Below are positions 15,536 through 24,128 of a DNA stretch of 52,883 nt, piece after piece (the stretch's first letter is position 1; every line of letters starts with the position of its first letter). Location of the stretch: the NCBI GenBank assembly GCA_038210415.1, contig JBBQWS010000018.1, forward strand, positions 1-52,883. Reading direction: 5' to 3'. This stretch comes from JBBQWS01 sp038210415. Its GTDB lineage: Bacteria; Actinomycetota; Actinomycetes; Prado026. The notes beneath the pieces are model-generated. The model had not been told where the DNA came from and searched no databases. It saw only the letters and a list, made by a program, of their open reading frames with translations. Both the position numbers and the translations under genes were made by a program.

Positions 15536-17206
15536 ATGGCGGAGTTCATCTACACGATGTACAAGGCGCGCAAAGCGCACGGCGACAAGGTCATCCTCGA
15601 CAACGTGACGTTGTCGTTCTTGCCCGGGGCGAAGATCGGCGTGGTCGGGCCGAACGGCGCGGGCAAGTCGAGCGTGCTGCGGATCATGGCCGGTCAGGAC
15701 ACCCCGTCGAACGGCGATGCCAAGCTGTCGCCGGGCTACACCGTGGGGTTCCTCGAGCAGGAGCCGCACCTCGACGAGACCAAGACCGTTCTCGAGAACG
15801 TCCAGGACGGCGTCGCGGCCACTATGGGCATGCTCAACCGCTACAACGAGATCACGGTGGCCCTCGGCGAGCCCGACGCCGACTACGACTCGCTGCTCTC
15901 TGAGATGGGCACGCTGCAGACCGAGCTCGACCACCGGCAGGCCTGGGACCTGGACTCCCAGCTCGAGCAGGCCATGGACGCCTTGCGCTGCCCGCCGGGC
16001 GAGGCAGACGTCAGCATCCTGTCCGGCGGCGAGAAGCGTCGGGTCGCGCTCTGCAAGCTGCTGCTGCAGGCACCTGATCTGCTGCTGCTGGACGAGCCGA
16101 CCAACCACCTCGACGCCGAATCCGTGCAGTGGCTCGAGCAGCACCTCGAGAAGTACCCCGGCACGGTGGTCGCGGTGACCCACGACCGGTACTTCCTCGA
16201 CAACGTTGCCGAGTGGATCCTCGAGCTCGACCGCGGTCGCGCGTACCCGTACGAAGGCAACTACTCCACCTACCTCGAGACCAAGGGCGCCCGGCTCAAG
16301 GTCGAGGGGCAGAAGGACGCCAAGCGGGCCAAGCGTCTGGCTGAGGAGCTCGAGTGGGTGCGGTCCAACGCGAAGGGCCGCCAGGTCAAGAGCAAGTCGC
16401 GGCTCGCCCGGTACGAGGAGATGGCGGCGGAGTCCGACAAGACCCGCAAGCTCGACTTCGACGAGATCCAGATCCCACCGGGTCCGCGACTGGGCAGCAT
16501 CGTGGTCGAGGCGGCCGACGTCACCAAGGGTTTCGGCGACCGGATCCTGATCGACGACCTCTCCTTCACGCTGCCTCGCAACGGCATCGTCGGCGTGATC
16601 GGCCCCAACGGGGTCGGCAAGACCACGCTGTTCAAGATGCTGATCGGTGAGGAGCAGCCCGACGGTGGCGCGATCAAGATCGGCGACACCGTCTCGATCT
16701 CGTACGTCGACCAGAGTCGCGGCGGCATCGATCCGGCCAAGACGCTCTGGGAGGTCGTGTCCGACGGGCTCGACTGGATCAAGGTCGGCCAGGTCGAGAT
16801 GCCGTCGCGCGCCTATGTCAGCGCCTTCGGCTTCAAGGGCCCCGACCAGCAGAAGCCCGCGGGCGTCCTGTCCGGCGGTGAGCGGAACCGGTTGAACCTG
16901 GCGCTCACGCTCAAGCAGGGCGGCAACCTTCTGCTGCTCGACGAGCCGACCAACGACCTCGACGTCGAGACCCTCGGCAGCCTCGAGAATGCGCTCCTTG
17001 AGTTCCCAGGTTGTGCCGTGGTCATCTCCCACGACCGGTGGTTCCTCGACCGCGTCACCACCCACATCCTCGCGTACGAAAGCGACTCGCAGTGGTTCTG
17101 GTTCGAGGGCAACTTCGAGTCCTACGAGGCCAACAAGATCGAGCGGCTCGGTCCTGACGCGGCTCGGCCGCACCGGGCCACCTACCGCAAGCTCACCCGC
17201 GGCTAG
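15536..17206 (+). CDS. ettA: energy-dependent translational throttle protein EttA (ABC-F ATPase)
   Basis: A 556-residue protein, nearly identical in length to E. coli EttA. It has two ABC domains: Walker A GPNGAGKSS near residue 38 and GPNGVGKTT near 358, signatures LSGGEKRR and LSGGERNR, and Walker B LLLLDEPTNHLD and LLLLDEPTNDLD. The interdomain linker is lysine- and arginine-rich, as in ABC-F proteins. The N-terminus (AEFIYTMYKARKAHGDKVIL) is specific to the EttA subgroup. It binds the ribosomal E site and gates the first elongation steps according to ATP level. The start at 15536 is supported by sequence and the leaderless -10 box. Confidence 0.95.
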   Translation: MAEFIYTMYKARKAHGDKVILDNVTLSFLPGAKIGVVGPNGAGKSSVLRIMAGQDTPSNGDAKLSPGYTVGFLEQEPHLDETKTVLENVQDGVAATMGMLNRYNEITVALGEPDADYDSLLSEMGTLQTELDHRQAWDLDSQLEQAMDALRCPPGEADVSILSGGEKRRVALCKLLLQAPDLLLLDEPTNHLDAESVQWLEQHLEKYPGTVVAVTHDRYFLDNVAEWILELDRGRAYPYEGNYSTYLETKGARLKVEGQKDAKRAKRLAEELEWVRSNAKGRQVKSKSRLARYEEMAAESDKTRKLDFDEIQIPPGPRLGSIVVEAADVTKGFGDRILIDDLSFTLPRNGIVGVIGPNGVGKTTLFKMLIGEEQPDGGAIKIGDTVSISYVDQSRGGIDPAKTLWEVVSDGLDWIKVGQVEMPSRAYVSAFGFKGPDQQKPAGVLSGGERNRLNLALTLKQGGNLLLLDEPTNDLDVETLGSLENALLEFPGCAVVISHDRWFLDRVTTHILAYESDSQWFWFEGNFESYEANKIERLGPDAARPHRATYRKLTRG

Positions 17207-17216
17207 GGGTCGGTCC

Positions 17217-17639
17217 ATGCCGCGGTTCACGGCTCAGGTTGCGATGCGCTGGTCCGACATGGATGCCTACGGGCACGTCAACAACGTCCAGTTCCTCACG
17301 TACGTCGAGGAAGCCCGGGTCGAGATGTTCAAGTCGGTGCCGCTTTCCGGCATCGACCAGGTCGCAGCCGGGATCCTCGTCGCGGCCAGTGACATCAAGT
17401 ACCGCCGACCGCTCCTGCACCGGCACTCCCCGGTCCCGATCGACGTCTGGGTGACCCGGATCGGAGCGGCATCGTTCGTCTTGTCCTACGAGGTCTACGA
17501 GGCCGACCACAGCATCGTCTACGCCACCGCGTCGTCGACGATGGTCCCGTACGACTTCCGGAACGAGCGGCCGCGGCGGCTCAGTCCCGAGGAGCGGCAA
17601 TGGCTCAGTGCTTTCACCGAGGAGCCACTGCCCGCGTGA
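17217..17639 (+). CDS. acyl-CoA thioesterase (4HBT hotdog fold)
   Basis: A 140-residue hotdog-fold protein. MRWSDMDAYGHVNNVQFLTYVEEAR at about 9-33 is the classic 4-hydroxybenzoyl-CoA thioesterase motif with the catalytic Asp and the GHVNN turn. The length is normal for a single domain. It starts at ATG 17217, 10 bp after ettA, so probably shares its transcript. Its stop overlaps the GTG of the next gene (GTGA). The acyl-CoA substrate is not predictable. Confidence 0.9.
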   Translation: MPRFTAQVAMRWSDMDAYGHVNNVQFLTYVEEARVEMFKSVPLSGIDQVAAGILVAASDIKYRRPLLHRHSPVPIDVWVTRIGAASFVLSYEVYEADHSIVYATASSTMVPYDFRNERPRRLSPEERQWLSAFTEEPLPA

Positions 17640-18289
17640 CGGAGCTCGTGCTCGGTGCCGACGAACGAGCCGGGCTGCTCGGCTACCTCGGGCGCCTGGT
17701 CGGGCTCGACAACCGGGGAGCGGTCCGGCTGCAGGCCGGCGGGCTGGTGCTCGGGGTGTGGGGTGGTCCGCCGCTCGACGTGGTGGCCCTGCGGCCGGTC
17801 GCTCTCCAGGCGCCGCTTGAGCTCGACGTGACGGTGTCGGCCCAGCGACTCCTCGACCGACTTCAGGACTCCGTGACCGAGCCGGTCCCCCTTCCGCCGC
17901 CGGTGTCCGGCCCCGCGTGGGCCGGGCTGCTGCCGCCGCGCACGGGCTGGACCGCGCGCGCCACAGTCCCGGCGTCGGCAGTGTTCGACGCGGTGCGCGT
18001 CGCGGTCGAGGGGTTCGGACGTCGGGTCGCGCTGCTCGACGAGGACCAGCGCAGCCGGGCCGCTCTCGACGCGATCGCAGCCGACCTGTGGAACCGCCCC
18101 GTCGTCGCCGGCGTGCCGCTGCGATCGGCGCACGCCGCCGAGCTCGTCGGGCTGCTCGGCCGCGAGGGTGAGGTCACGGCCCTCGACACCGCCACATGGC
18201 AGCGGCTGGCCTGCCCGGGTGGCTCGGTCGCGGTGCGCAAGGACTCCGGCGCGGGGCTGAGCCTGGGCGTCTGGGCGCTCGGCCGTTAG
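17636..18289 (+). CDS. conserved actinobacterial protein of unknown function
   Basis: A 217-residue soluble protein with no motif I recognise. The N-terminus (LGADERAGLLGYLGRLV..AAVRL-type region, then GGLVLGVWGGPPLDVVALRPVAL) and the rest show alternating strands and helices, with no signal peptide or membrane segment. The GTG at 17636 overlaps the thioesterase stop, indicating translational coupling. The gene is part of the ettA-thioesterase run and is convergent with the globin gene. I do not assign a function. Confidence 0.75.
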   Translation: MTELVLGADERAGLLGYLGRLVGLDNRGAVRLQAGGLVLGVWGGPPLDVVALRPVALQAPLELDVTVSAQRLLDRLQDSVTEPVPLPPPVSGPAWAGLLPPRTGWTARATVPASAVFDAVRVAVEGFGRRVALLDEDQRSRAALDAIAADLWNRPVVAGVPLRSAHAAELVGLLGREGEVTALDTATWQRLACPGGSVAVRKDSGAGLSLGVWALGR

Positions 18290-18300
18290 CCGTTGACCGG

Positions 18301-18723
18301 CTAGCTGTTGACCAGACTGTGCGCGGCCGCCACCAGGTAGTCCCACAGTTCGTGTTCGAGCGCCTCCGGCAGGTCCATGGCGTCGACCCCTGCCCGCATG
18401 TGGGTCAGCCACCGGTCGCGGGCATCCTCGGTCACCGCATACGGGATGTGCCGCATCCGCAGTCTGGGGTGCCCTCGCTGGTCCGAATACGTGCGCGGCC
18501 CGCCCCAGTACTGCTCGAGGAACATCAGCAGGCGCTGCTCGGCCGGCCCGAGGTCGGCATCCGGGTAGAGCGCACGAAGCGCGGGGTCGGCGGCCACACC
18601 TTCGTAGAAGACCGCCACCAGCCGCTCGAACGCCGGCCGACCACCCATCGCCTCGTACGGCGTAGCGGGCGCGGCTGCGCCGATCGAGGGATTCAGCCCG
18701 GTTTCTTCGCTCACACGGCCCAT
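18301..18723 (-). CDS. glbO: group II truncated hemoglobin (GlbO-like)
   Basis: A 140-residue truncated globin. PYEAMGGRPAFERLVAVFYEGVAADPALRALYP is the N-terminal globin signature. EQRLLMFLEQYWGGPRTYSDQRGHPRLRMRHIPY contains the group II YWGGP..Y motif and the proximal histidine in RMRH. The C-terminus (ALEHELWDYLVAAAHSL) includes the conserved tryptophan of the G helix. It binds oxygen and in mycobacterial relatives is linked to peroxide or NO handling. The start at ATG 18723 leaves a 20-residue extension typical of GlbO. Confidence 0.93.
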   Translation of the reverse strand: MGRVSEETGLNPSIGAAAPATPYEAMGGRPAFERLVAVFYEGVAADPALRALYPDADLGPAEQRLLMFLEQYWGGPRTYSDQRGHPRLRMRHIPYAVTEDARDRWLTHMRAGVDAMDLPEALEHELWDYLVAAAHSLVNS

Positions 18724-18775
18724 CGTCGCAGACCCGCGCTCAAGACCAGCCTCCGGTGCGGCCGAAGCATCACCT

Positions 18776-20374
18776 GTGACCCCTCCCTCATCGGTCTCCC
18801 GTCGTGACCTGTTGCGGGTGGCGGCTGTCGGCACTGCCGCAGCTGCGACCGGCGCCGTCTCGCTTGCAGCTTCCCCCCCAGCTGCGGCGAGCGGCGTCGT
18901 GTCGTATCGCACCACTGGCGCCCTCCACCTCGTCCGCCGGCTCACATACGGACCGTCGCCGACCCTGATGGCGGACATCAGCCGCTCCGGCCCAGGATCC
19001 TGGCTGGAACAGCAGCTGAGCCCGGCGACGATCGACGACAGCGTCTGTGACGGCTACCTGGCCCGGTACCCCCGACTGAAGTGGACGGTCCCGCAGGTGC
19101 GGGCCGCCTACGTCAACGGTGGCGGCTGGGAGATGATGGAGATGCTGGGCGGCGCGGCCCTGCTGCGCGCGACCTGGAGCAAGCGTCAGCTCTTCGAGGT
19201 GATGGTCGACTTCTGGTCGAACCACCTCAACGTGACGAACCCCAGCAGCGACGTCTGGGACAGCCGGCACGACTACGACCGCAACGTCATCCGCAAGTAC
19301 ACCCTCGGGAAGTACTCGGACATGCTGTGGGCCAGTGCGAACCACCCGGCGATGATGCGCTACCTGAACAACGCCGACTCGACCAAGGACTCGCCCAACG
19401 AGAACTACGGTCGTGAGCTGCTCGAGCTGCACACCGTGGGGATCGACGCCGGCTACACCGAGGTCGAGATGCACACCTCGGCCCTGGTGCTCACCGGGCT
19501 CGGCGTCCACGACGTCTGGCGGCCGTCGAACCAGGTTCAGGACCCGAAGAACGGACTCTTCGAGTATTTCCCCGACGACCACTGGACCGGCCCGGTCTCG
19601 GTGATGGGCTGGTCGTCCCCGAATGCCACGGGCGCAGGCGGGTACGCCGTTGCCCAGTCGTACGTCTCGTACCTCGCGCACCACCCGGCGACCGCGCTGC
19701 GGCTGGCCACCAAACTCGTCCGCCGCTTCGTCTCGGACAGCCCGATCCCGGACCTGGCGAACTACCTGGCGAAGGTCTACCTCGCCAACGACACCGCGAT
19801 CGTCCCGGTGCTGCGGGCGCTGTTCGGAAGCCGCCAGTTCCTCAGCGGCTACACGACGAAGGTCAAGCGACCGATGGAGGACCTGGTCTCGTCGTTGCGC
19901 GCCCTGAGCATCCTGCCGGACCCCGGCGTCGGCACCGACGGTCTGATGGCGCTGTGGTACCAGTCCGACACGATGGGCCATCAGCCGATGTCCTGGGCGC
20001 AGCCGGACGGCTTCCCCGACATCGCCACGTCGTGGCAGTCGACCAACGGCACCCTCGAGCGCTGGAACCTGCACATGGCTCTGTCGGGACAGTGGTGGCC
20101 GGTCAACAACGACCCGAAGAACCCGATGCTCCAGGCGCCGGCGCTCAAGACCTACCTGCCGACGACGTTGCCCGCGACGCACGGTGCGCTGATCGACGCC
20201 CTCGCGCAGCGGGTGCTGTTCCAGCCGGTCTCGGCTGCCGGGCGCGACGCGATCTGTGTGTTCCTCGGCAAGACAGCGGCGTCGCCGTTGAAGGCCACCG
20301 ACCCGGCTGTGACATGGCGACTCGGCTACGTGATCGCGCTGCTGCTCGACTCTGTCCACCACGCGATGCGCTGA
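18776..20374 (+). CDS. DUF1800 family exported protein
   Basis: A 532-residue protein. It has a Tat-type signal (VSRRDLLRVAAVGTAAAATGAVSLAA, residues 7-32) followed by the DUF1800 core: LVRRLTYGPSPTL, ELFEVMVDFWSNHLNV-like sequence, RELLELHTVGIDAGYTE and a C-terminal region with LPDPGVGTDGLMALWYQSDTMGHQPMSW. The function is unestablished. DUF1800 genes are nearly always followed by DUF1501 genes, as here, suggesting a secreted two-protein unit. It starts at GTG 18776, divergent from glbO across 52 bp. Confidence 0.88.
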   Translation: MTPPSSVSRRDLLRVAAVGTAAAATGAVSLAASPPAAASGVVSYRTTGALHLVRRLTYGPSPTLMADISRSGPGSWLEQQLSPATIDDSVCDGYLARYPRLKWTVPQVRAAYVNGGGWEMMEMLGGAALLRATWSKRQLFEVMVDFWSNHLNVTNPSSDVWDSRHDYDRNVIRKYTLGKYSDMLWASANHPAMMRYLNNADSTKDSPNENYGRELLELHTVGIDAGYTEVEMHTSALVLTGLGVHDVWRPSNQVQDPKNGLFEYFPDDHWTGPVSVMGWSSPNATGAGGYAVAQSYVSYLAHHPATALRLATKLVRRFVSDSPIPDLANYLAKVYLANDTAIVPVLRALFGSRQFLSGYTTKVKRPMEDLVSSLRALSILPDPGVGTDGLMALWYQSDTMGHQPMSWAQPDGFPDIATSWQSTNGTLERWNLHMALSGQWWPVNNDPKNPMLQAPALKTYLPTTLPATHGALIDALAQRVLFQPVSAAGRDAICVFLGKTAASPLKATDPAVTWRLGYVIALLLDSVHHAMR

Positions 20375-20384
20375 GGTGCCGACC

Positions 20385-21713
20385 ATGCGACGTACGACTC
20401 CGGCAGAGAGCACCGGCGGCTGCGGCTGCCCCGACCACGGCTCCGGCGCGGGCGGCTCCGGCGGGTTCTCGCGCAGGTCCTTCCTCAAGCGCGGTGCGGC
20501 GGTCGCCGCCGCCACCGGCCTGTCCGGCACCCAGCTCGCCACCCAGCTTGCGTTCGCGTCTACTCCGACGTACACGGGTGACACGGTGGTGGTGCTGTCG
20601 TTCCGGGGCGGCTTCGACGGGCTGTCCGTCGTCGTGCCGAGGGCCGATGCCGACTTCGCAGCGTTGCGTCCGAACATCCGGGTACCGGACGCTGCCCTGC
20701 TGAGCACCGGTGACAACCGGTTCGGCCTGCACCCGGCCATGGCGCCCCTGCTGCCGTTCTGGCAGGCGGGGACCTTCGGTGCGGTGCACGCAGTCGGCCA
20801 GGACAACCCGACCCGCTCGCACTTCGAGGCGATGGAGGAGATGGAGCGCGCTGCCCCGGGCTCCTCGCTGCGCACCGGGTGGATCGACCGGCTGCTCACC
20901 GCGCGTGGGCAGGGCACGTCGTTCCAGGGCTGCCAGGTCGGCGACACCCGGGTCTCGTCGTCGTTCATCGGACCGTCGCCCGAGCTCGGGATGTACCGGA
21001 TCGACGACTTCAACCTCTCGGGGTCCAGCAACAGCACGGAGCTGGCCGCGTGGTCGACCGCGCTGCAGGGCCTGAACTCGGGTGCGCTGGCAGTCATCGC
21101 CGACCCGCTGAGCACGACCCTCGGCGCACTGGCCCAGACCGGTGCGCTCACCGACGCCGGCTACACCGAGGCCAACGGCGCCGTGTACGACACCACGAGC
21201 GACCTGGCGATGTCACTCCGCGATGTCGCGCGGCTGATCAAGGCCAACGTCGGACTCCAGATGGCCGCCGTCGACTATGGCGACTGGGACATGCACTCGG
21301 GCCTGTCCGTCGGCACCCTCGACCCCACCCAGGGCTGGATGTTCGACAAGGTGACCGAGCTGGCCAACGCGCTGAAGGCCTTCTACACCGACCTCGGCCC
21401 CGCCCTGCTGGCGAAGACGACGCTCATCACGCTGTCGGAGTTCGGTCGCCGGGTCGAGGAGAACGGCTCGCACGGCGTCGACCACGGCCACGGCAACGCG
21501 GTGCTGATCATGGGCGGCGGCGTCGTCGGCGGTCAGGTGCACGGGGTGTGGCCGGGGCTCTCCGCAGCTGCGCTGAACGACGGCGACCTCGACGCGCGCA
21601 CCGACTACCGCAACCTGCTCGGCGAGATCCTCGTCAAGCGGTGCGGGGCGAGCTCGGTGAGCTCGATCTTCCCCGGCCTCACCTACGCACCGGTCGGGAT
21701 CGCCCACCCGTAG
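20385..21713 (+). CDS. DUF1501 family exported protein
   Basis: A 442-residue protein beginning with a cysteine/glycine-rich leader and then a twin-arginine signal (SRRSFLKRGAAVAAATGL). The mature part has the DUF1501 pattern: VVLSFRGGFDGLSVVVP, HPAMAPLLPFW, FGAVHAVGQ, RSHFEAMEEME and a C-terminal EFGRRVEENGSHGVDHGHGNAVLIMGGGVVGG. The fold is alkaline-phosphatase/sulfatase-like. The ATG at 20385 or a GTG three codons earlier (20376) is possible. It lies 10 bp after the DUF1800 stop, in the same operon. Confidence 0.88.
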   Translation: MRRTTPAESTGGCGCPDHGSGAGGSGGFSRRSFLKRGAAVAAATGLSGTQLATQLAFASTPTYTGDTVVVLSFRGGFDGLSVVVPRADADFAALRPNIRVPDAALLSTGDNRFGLHPAMAPLLPFWQAGTFGAVHAVGQDNPTRSHFEAMEEMERAAPGSSLRTGWIDRLLTARGQGTSFQGCQVGDTRVSSSFIGPSPELGMYRIDDFNLSGSSNSTELAAWSTALQGLNSGALAVIADPLSTTLGALAQTGALTDAGYTEANGAVYDTTSDLAMSLRDVARLIKANVGLQMAAVDYGDWDMHSGLSVGTLDPTQGWMFDKVTELANALKAFYTDLGPALLAKTTLITLSEFGRRVEENGSHGVDHGHGNAVLIMGGGVVGGQVHGVWPGLSAAALNDGDLDARTDYRNLLGEILVKRCGASSVSSIFPGLTYAPVGIAHP

Positions 21714-21732
21714 CCCGCTCGCCGCAGCTCGG

Positions 21733-23211
21733 TCAGTGCCGGGTGGACTCCGTCGCGGACTCCCGTTCGGCGGCCTTCGCGATGTTGCGCAGCATCCCGC
21801 CGAAGACGAAGCCGTGGAACGGCAGGATCGACCACCAGTAAGCGTGGCCGGCGAGCCCGTGCGGCTGGAATACGGCCCGCTGGTGGTATCGGGTGGGCTC
21901 GCGCAGCACCCTGAGCTCGAGCCACGCCAGCCCCGGCAGCCGCATCTCGGCCCGCAGGCGCAACAGCTCGCCGTCCAGGCGTTCCTCGACCCGCCAGAAG
22001 TCCAGCGCCTCCCCGACGTACACGTGCTTGGGGTCGCGTCGGCCGCGCCGAAGCCCGACGCCACCGACCGCGCGGTCGATCCAGCCCCGTGCCGCCCAGG
22101 CCAGCGGGAAGGAGTACCACCCGTTGTCGCCGCCAATGCCCTCGATGACGGTCCACAGGGCCTCAGGTGTCGCGGCGACCTCGCGCTCGCGCTCGTCGAC
22201 GTAGAGCGAGCCACCGGACCAGTCCGGGTCGGTGGGCAGCGGATCGCTCGGCGCGCCGGGAGTGACCTCGTCCGACCAACGGGTCGCGACGTCGGCGTCC
22301 TTGACCTTGTTCAGAGCCAGCGCGACGGCCCGGTCGAAGTCGAGCAGACCGTCGGGCGGGTCTGGCAGGTACTCCTTGATGTCGTGCTCGGAGCACACGA
22401 CCTCATTGCGCAGCGACTCGACCAAGGGGCGGGCCAGGCGGTTCGGCACGGGAGTCACGACGCCGACCCAGTGCGCCGAGAGCCAGGGCGACATGCGCGG
22501 AACCGGGACGATGACGCGCTTGGGCAGATCGGCGACGCGGGCGTACCGCTGCATCATCTCGGCATACGTCAGGACATCAGGGCCGCCGATGTCGAACGTC
22601 CGGTTGACTCCCGGCGGGAGGGTCGCCGCGCCGACGAGGTAGCGGAGCACGTCACGGATGGCGATCGGCTGGATTCGCGACTTCACCCACTTCGGCGTGA
22701 CCATGACGGGCAGCCGCTCGGTGAGGTGGCGCAGCATCTCGAACGAGACTGAGCCGCTGCCGATGACGACCGCAGCGCGCAGGGCGACGGTGGGCACGCC
22801 GCTGTCGAGCAGGATCTGGCCGACCTCGGCCCGCGAGCGGAGGTGGGCCGAGAGCCGCTCGTCGCTGGGGGTGAGGCCGCCGAGGTAGACCAGCCGCGAG
22901 ACGCCGGCGCGCTTGGCTGCTGCGGCAAACGTCTCGGCGTGGTCGCGGTCGACGTCCTCGAACTCGCTGTTGCCAAGTGAGTGGACGAGGTAGTAGGCCG
23001 CGCTGACGCCGTCCATCGCCGCCGCGACCGCCTCGGTGTCGCCGACGTCCCCGACCGCGACCTCGACCTCCCGACGCCAGGGGTGCCCGTCCAGCCGCCC
23101 GGCACCGCGCGTGAGGCAGCGCACCGAGAACCCGGCGGCGAGCAGCTCGGGCACCAGCCGGCCGCCGACGTAGCCCGTGGCGCCGGTCACAAGCACGAGC
23201 GGAGGCTTCAC
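21733..23211 (-). CDS. NAD(P)-binding SDR protein with a C-terminal DUF2867 domain
   Basis: A 492-residue two-domain protein. Residues 1-290 are an atypical extended SDR with the Rossmann loop TGATGYVGGRL near residue 9, YLVHSLGNSEF near 91 and LVYLGGL near 126 (no classic YxxxK). Residues 330-480 match DUF2867 (WTVIEGIGGDNGWYS, YHQRAVFQPHGLAGHAYWW, PFHGFVFGGML). Such proteins are common in actinobacteria and lack an assigned substrate. It stands alone, convergent with the DUF1501 gene. Confidence 0.88.
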   Translation of the reverse strand: MKPPLVLVTGATGYVGGRLVPELLAAGFSVRCLTRGAGRLDGHPWRREVEVAVGDVGDTEAVAAAMDGVSAAYYLVHSLGNSEFEDVDRDHAETFAAAAKRAGVSRLVYLGGLTPSDERLSAHLRSRAEVGQILLDSGVPTVALRAAVVIGSGSVSFEMLRHLTERLPVMVTPKWVKSRIQPIAIRDVLRYLVGAATLPPGVNRTFDIGGPDVLTYAEMMQRYARVADLPKRVIVPVPRMSPWLSAHWVGVVTPVPNRLARPLVESLRNEVVCSEHDIKEYLPDPPDGLLDFDRAVALALNKVKDADVATRWSDEVTPGAPSDPLPTDPDWSGGSLYVDEREREVAATPEALWTVIEGIGGDNGWYSFPLAWAARGWIDRAVGGVGLRRGRRDPKHVYVGEALDFWRVEERLDGELLRLRAEMRLPGLAWLELRVLREPTRYHQRAVFQPHGLAGHAYWWSILPFHGFVFGGMLRNIAKAAERESATESTRH

Positions 23212-23248
23212 CCGATCAGTCTGCGGTTATCGCTGGCCGCGCGCGAAT

Positions 23249-24109
23249 TCACGAGAGCGCACGGGGGGCCCGGCGATACAGGATGTCGGCCTGGTCGAGG
23301 GTGTGCTTCAGGCGCAGCCGTAGCTCGCGCGCGACGTCGCGCTGCCGGGTCGGCTGCGTGCGCAGCTGCACCCGGATCGTCATCGCCTCGCTGGTGAACC
23401 CCTCGATCGTCGCCTCTGCGGGGGAGTCGAGGATGTCGACCGTCCAGTCGGGGTCGTCCGCGAGACCGTTCGCGGCATCGAGCAGCAGCGCCTGGATCCG
23501 GGCCGGGTCCTCGGTGAGCCCAACCGGCACGTCGACCTTGGCCAGGGCCCAGCCCTGCGACTTGTTGCCGACCCGCTGGATCGTCCCGTTCGGGATGTAC
23601 CAGAGCACGCCGTCGCCGTCGCGGAGGGTGGTCAGCCGCAACCCCACCCGCTCGACCGTGCCGGACGCCTGGCCGGCGTCGACCTCGTCGCCGACGCCGT
23701 ACTGATCCTCGAAGATCATGAACACACCCGTGAGGAAGTCCTTGATCAGGCTCTGGGCTCCGAAGCCGATCGCGATGCCCGCGACGCCCGCGCTCGCCAC
23801 GACCGGCGCGACGTTGACACCGACCTGCCCGAGCACCGCGACCGCGGCGGCGCCGAGGATCAGGAACGAGCCCACGCTCTTGAGCAGCTGGCCCACCGTA
23901 TGGGCTCGCGCCACGGTTCGCTCAACGACGACCTCGTCGCTCTCGTGCGCGGAGCGGGTGATCCGGGTGCGCTCGAGCCGCTCGGCGACCCTCTTGCTGG
24001 ACACGGTGCGGACCACCCGGTCGATGACCCTGCGCAGCACGAACCGCAGGACCACCGCGGCGACGATCGTCGCGACGATCGTGCCGGCCACGGACCAGGT
24101 CAGGTGCAC
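23249..24109 (-). CDS. MscS-family mechanosensitive channel
   Basis: A 286-residue protein with an N-terminal hydrophobic segment, a second helix (VGSFLILGAAAVAVLGQVG) and the pore helix VASAGVAGIAIGFGAQSLIKDFLTGVFMIFEDQ, which is the MscS TM3 signature. The Sm-like beta domain follows (YGVGDEVDAGQASGTVERVGLRLTTLRDGDGVLWYIPNG). The length is that of the small MscS core. It would release solutes on hypo-osmotic shock. It lies 19 bp downstream of the S9 peptidase gene on the same strand. Confidence 0.92.
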   Translation of the reverse strand: MHLTWSVAGTIVATIVAAVVLRFVLRRVIDRVVRTVSSKRVAERLERTRITRSAHESDEVVVERTVARAHTVGQLLKSVGSFLILGAAAVAVLGQVGVNVAPVVASAGVAGIAIGFGAQSLIKDFLTGVFMIFEDQYGVGDEVDAGQASGTVERVGLRLTTLRDGDGVLWYIPNGTIQRVGNKSQGWALAKVDVPVGLTEDPARIQALLLDAANGLADDPDWTVDILDSPAEATIEGFTSEAMTIRVQLRTQPTRQRDVARELRLRLKHTLDQADILYRRAPRALS

Positions 24110-24128
24110 GTTGCCGAGACTAGCCGCG

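Noticed and set aside
14741..17230. 829-codon open frame on the minus strand antisense to ettA and ssb
   Set aside because: It is a high-GC shadow of the codon bias in ettA. The translation is low-complexity and has no domain, whereas the plus strand encodes two recognised proteins.
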